Of a stretch of DNA of 21,815 nt, positions 20,442 to 21,815 are shown piece by piece. Each line of letters begins with the position of its first letter. The first letter of the stretch is position 1. The stretch covers positions 1 to 21,815 of the forward strand of contig SVIK01000009.1 in assembly GCA_015069525.1 (NCBI GenBank), read 5' to 3'. This DNA comes from Clostridiales bacterium. Its GTDB lineage: Bacteria; Bacillota; Clostridia; Christensenellales; Borkfalkiaceae. Both the position numbers and the translations under genes were made by a program. Below the pieces are notes generated by a model. It saw nothing but the letters and a program-made list of their open reading frames with translations, did no database searches and was not told the DNA's origin.

Positions 20442-21815
20442 TTACGCACCGGAAGCATCCATAACCCAATTAATCATTTCAATAATGGTCATTTGTTTTA
20501 CAAGCTTGCCGTCGGGCGTGCCGTCAATCGTTGCGGTGGAAGCAAGGAACGCGTTCTTTTCGTCCACCGATTCGTCGTTGGGCGTAGTGGGGTCGTCTTC
20601 AAATACGACCAAGTCGTCGGTTATCAACTTTTCAAGCGTTGCCGTTTGCATATTTTCTTGCATGTTTGCAATCATTTGGTCTACACCCATCGTTTCGCCG
20701 AGCAAACAGTATTGGTCGGGCGTTTCCATTTCGTTGGTGGTCGGGTCGTCGAAAAGGTATCGCCACATCGGTTTTACCGTCACGCCGTCTTCCTCGTAAA
20801 TCTTTTCCGCAAAAACGTCGTCAAACGTGAGCTTTTCCATCTCTTGCGGGAGTTCGTCTAAGGAATAGGAAGCCAAGTTCGACAAAATAGCGTTTTCGTT
20901 TACGTCTTCGCCCAGCAAATCCTTTAACGTGAGCGTGTTGAATAAATTGCCTTCCTTTAAATCCTTTACCGTTCTAGGCTTTGCTTCGCCCTTCATTTGG
21001 ATATTGCCCTCTGTATCGTATTCCCAATCTTCGCCTTCCGTGCCGTAGCAAATTGCGAGCATTGCTCTGTGCGTGCTAGGGGTGGGTTTGAGCAAATCTT
21101 TGAGATACATTTTATTGATAAGGGCGTCGGTGCCGTCGTTGAGCATGCCGATTGTATTTTTCTTAAACCTGATGGGAAGGGTATATTCTGCGTCTTCAAA
21201 GGCGTAATATTTCCCATCCTCCGTATTGTATTGTAAATATCTCGTTTCGGTGATTTCCGTGTCGTTTTTGGTGTATTTGTGCGTGAGCACGATACCGTTT
21301 TGCGCATCTTCCGCACCCGACACGATATTTTCCGTCACGTCGTTGCCTTCGTCGTCCTTTAAGGTGAAAGGTGTTGCGCTTGCTTCGTAGAAGACTTGCT
21401 TCATTACGATATTGCCGTTTTCGTCCAATTCCTTTTCATAGCGGTATTCTGCGCCGTAGGCAAGCATGCACATGACGGCGTCGGTGGGGAAGCTGATAGG
21501 AACGAAGGAATCGATAGGGAGGATTTGTACTTTTTCGTCCAAATCTTCGCTTAAAAATTCAGCCACCGTTAATTTGGTCGCACCGTGCAACATTTGCATT
21601 TCGCCGTTTTCGTCGATAACGTAATCGACGCCTTCCACGCCGTAGCAAATGGTTTTGATGATGTCGTTTAATTCATAGCCGAACGCTTGCAACATATCCC
21701 CAAGTGGAGCGTTGTCGAAGCAGTACTTGATATAATCGCCAAAATAAACGTCTTTGTTTTCAGGCGCGTCGGGCGTACCTTCGGGTTTGACGAGAATTCT
21801 ATTCATCACTTCCGA
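20442..21815 (-). CDS. Large acidic repeat-containing protein, 5' truncated by window edge
   Basis: The frame is open to the right edge (codons TCG GAA before GTG and ATG), so the start is outside; 457 residues are visible. Not recognised. It is very acidic and built of degenerate modules with the pattern CYGxEGxDxxxDxxGxxxM followed by TVxxL: clear copies at 21552-21656 and 20952-21062, and a weaker one at 21390-21473 (LAYGAEYRYEKELDENGNIVM). Between them are YLKDLL/LTLKDLLGEDVNENAIL segments. No membrane anchor or sorting signal is seen at the C-terminus (INWVMDASGA). A secreted or surface repeat protein is plausible but inferred. No hairpin terminator is visible in the ~48 nt before the rpsF promoter, so read-through is possible. 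Confidence 0.75.
   Translation of the reverse strand, partial: SEVMNRILVKPEGTPDAPENKDVYFGDYIKYCFDNAPLGDMLQAFGYELNDIIKTICYGVEGVDYVIDENGEMQMLHGATKLTVAEFLSEDLDEKVQILPIDSFVPISFPTDAVMCMLAYGAEYRYEKELDENGNIVMKQVFYEASATPFTLKDDEGNDVTENIVSGAEDAQNGIVLTHKYTKNDTEITETRYLQYNTEDGKYYAFEDAEYTLPIRFKKNTIGMLNDGTDALINKMYLKDLLKPTPSTHRAMLAICYGTEGEDWEYDTEGNIQMKGEAKPRTVKDLKEGNLFNTLTLKDLLGEDVNENAILSNLASYSLDELPQEMEKLTFDDVFAEKIYEEDGVTVKPMWRYLFDDPTTNEMETPDQYCLLGETMGVDQMIANMQENMQTATLEKLITDDLVVFEDDPTTPNDESVDEKNAFLASTATIDGTPDGKLVKQMTIIEMINWVMDASGA

Overview
The window looks like a chromosomal segment of an anaerobic Firmicute, most likely an uncultured gut clostridium. The evidence is the rpsF-ssb-rpsR order with a zinc-ribbon S18, strong AGGAGG-type ribosome binding sites, near-consensus sigma-70/sigma-A promoters (several TTGACA or TTGCAA, 17 bp, TATAAT), LxAC lipoboxes followed by CGGD, and DNA-encoded CCA on both tRNAs. 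A Christensenellales-like lineage would fit, but that is inference. There is no transposase, integrase, phage gene or CRISPR array.

Layout. 1-2979 (+): the 3' end of a repeat-containing surface protein and a beta-rich lipoprotein. 3035-8465: a symmetrical block holding four divergent members of the TIGR02206/YwaF/TMEM164 membrane family. Two lie downstream of mnmA on the minus strand and two form a plus-strand operon with its own consensus promoter. Between the pairs are mnmA, tRNA-Arg(CCG) and a non-coding array of three ~155-bp tandem repeats that starts at the tRNA 3' end. 8534-9906: uppP (-) and a cold-shock gene (+) with a structured leader. 10019-11506: glpK. 11546-15050: cca (-) diverging from a YegS/DagK-type lipid kinase and a PAS-SpoIIE phosphatase (+). 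15177-17703: tRNA-Arg(ACG), a TauE/SafE transporter and an FAD-dependent oxidoreductase. 17825-21815 (-): a lipoprotein, then the rpsF-ssb-rpsR operon with a probable S6:S18 autoregulatory leader, then the 3' part of a large repeat-containing protein running off the right edge.

How the genes relate. Much is housekeeping: tRNA modification (mnmA), tRNA 3'-end repair (cca), two Arg tRNAs and ribosomal proteins. A second theme is envelope and lipid metabolism: UppP recycles the undecaprenyl carrier, GlpK makes glycerol-3-phosphate, the DagK-like enzyme phosphorylates a lipid, and the four TMEM164-like proteins keep a Cys/His pair resembling the one reported in the human acyltransferase. That these act together is inference.

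Most worth following up: (1) the four-paralogue TMEM164/YwaF block with a Cys-His pair about 60 residues apart; (2) both tRNA-Arg genes have 3' trailers complementary to their own CCA end and acceptor strand, and at one of them the trailer has been amplified into a tandem array; (3) cca and the lipid kinase appear to use back-to-back promoters sharing one palindromic -35 hexamer; (4) a possible RNA switch in the cold-shock gene leader.
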